From contig JABANP010000002.1 in the NCBI GenBank assembly GCA_013115135.1, forward strand, positions 248,001-312,000: a DNA stretch of 64,000 nucleotides, read 5' to 3'. The notes below the pieces were generated by a model. That model did no database searches. It was not told where the DNA came from and was given only the letters and a program-made list of their open reading frames with translations. The DNA comes from Perkinsus olseni (lineage: Eukaryota > Perkinsozoa > Perkinsida > Perkinsidae). Positions 63,641-64,000 of this stretch are shown here, one piece after another. The first letter of the stretch is position 1. Each line of letters starts with the position of its first letter. The position numbers were made by a program, and so were the translations under genes.

Positions 63641-63881
63641 AATAATAGGAACGAAGACGACAGGAAAGAAAGAGAACCTGAATGATGACTGAATACCTGT
63701 CCTGATTGCCGAGACGACAACAGCACCTCGGTCGCTGCGAGAGACGCTTTTGACTCGGCGGAAGTTCGGCAGCATTTACCGACTATACACTACTACGATT
63801 AGTATCAGAGCATCAGTGTAAATGCGCTTAGGCTAGCACACAGGACGAAGCTACGGTCATTGGTTCCGCCGGCCAAAAAGA

Positions 63882-63990
63882 CGGAGCGAAGCGATTCACA
63901 TTGCGCAACTTTCCAAGCGGAGCGAAGCGAATCGTGTGTGACATTTTTCTAAGCGGAGCGAAGTGATTCGTATTTGACAACTTCATGTTG
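63882..63990. repeat. Three tandem repeats, 36-bp period, upstream of epimerase copy 1
   Basis: CGGAGCGAAGCGATTC begins at 63882, CGGAGCGAAGCGAATC at 63918 and CGGAGCGAAGTGATTC at 63954, exactly 36 bases apart, each followed by a T-rich TTGACA-like tail. They lie 240-350 bases upstream of the start codon and may be promoter elements or part of a longer satellite that leaves the window. Confidence 0.7.
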
Positions 63991-64000
63991 AAGTACTGCA

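Overview
The window reads as nuclear DNA of a protist eukaryote. Genes are broken by very short GT-AG introns (those resolved here are mostly 43-53 nt), lie in tandem paralog clusters and sit close together on both strands. A Perkinsus-like alveolate is the best guess, from gene style, intron size, mixed eukaryotic and lineage-specific content and a flagellar gene. This is inference; no rRNA or definite spliced-leader sequence is present to prove it.

Layout. 1-6030: internal region of a Ty3/gypsy-type LTR retrotransposon (gag, protease, reverse transcriptase, RNase H, integrase, then a polypurine tract), broken by about a dozen frame changes. 6656-15977 (minus): tandem family of four single-pass membrane proteins plus one relic, sharing a nearly invariant membrane segment and a conserved upstream motif; a LINE fragment with an RNase H domain lies inside the cluster (13860-14860). 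17447-21599 (minus): translation factor eIF5B. 22436-24147 (plus): unrecognised probable secreted protein. 24706-30431 (plus): axonemal coiled-coil protein CFAP58. 30946-31017 (minus): tRNA-Thr(UGU). 31312-33959 (plus): xylulokinase. 34755-40105 (minus): tandem FAD-linked (berberine-bridge type) oxidases with a relic between them. 42354-43191 (plus): small acidic hypothetical protein. 43817-46292 (minus): prenylcysteine oxidase-like flavoprotein. 46938-48751 (minus): GT15-type mannosyltransferase with an EGF-like cysteine motif. 49510-53400 (minus): two unrecognised multi-exon genes. 54257-56310 (minus): spliceosomal CCCH/RING protein RNF113/Cwc24. 56465-59509 (minus): COG1-like Golgi tether subunit. 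59703-63640 (minus): two tandem UDP-glucose 4-epimerases, one carrying extra introns and a MITE.

Functionally this is a patchwork of housekeeping genes (translation, splicing, Golgi trafficking, sugar metabolism, cilium) beside lineage-specific expanded families. UDP-galactose synthesis, a mannosyltransferase and a Golgi tether fall in the right half, but nothing in the sequence shows they are co-regulated. One-base frame disruptions recur in otherwise well conserved genes; whether they are biological decay or assembly error is the main caveat for every broken gene listed here. Exon boundaries were placed by eye from splice signals and family alignment from memory.
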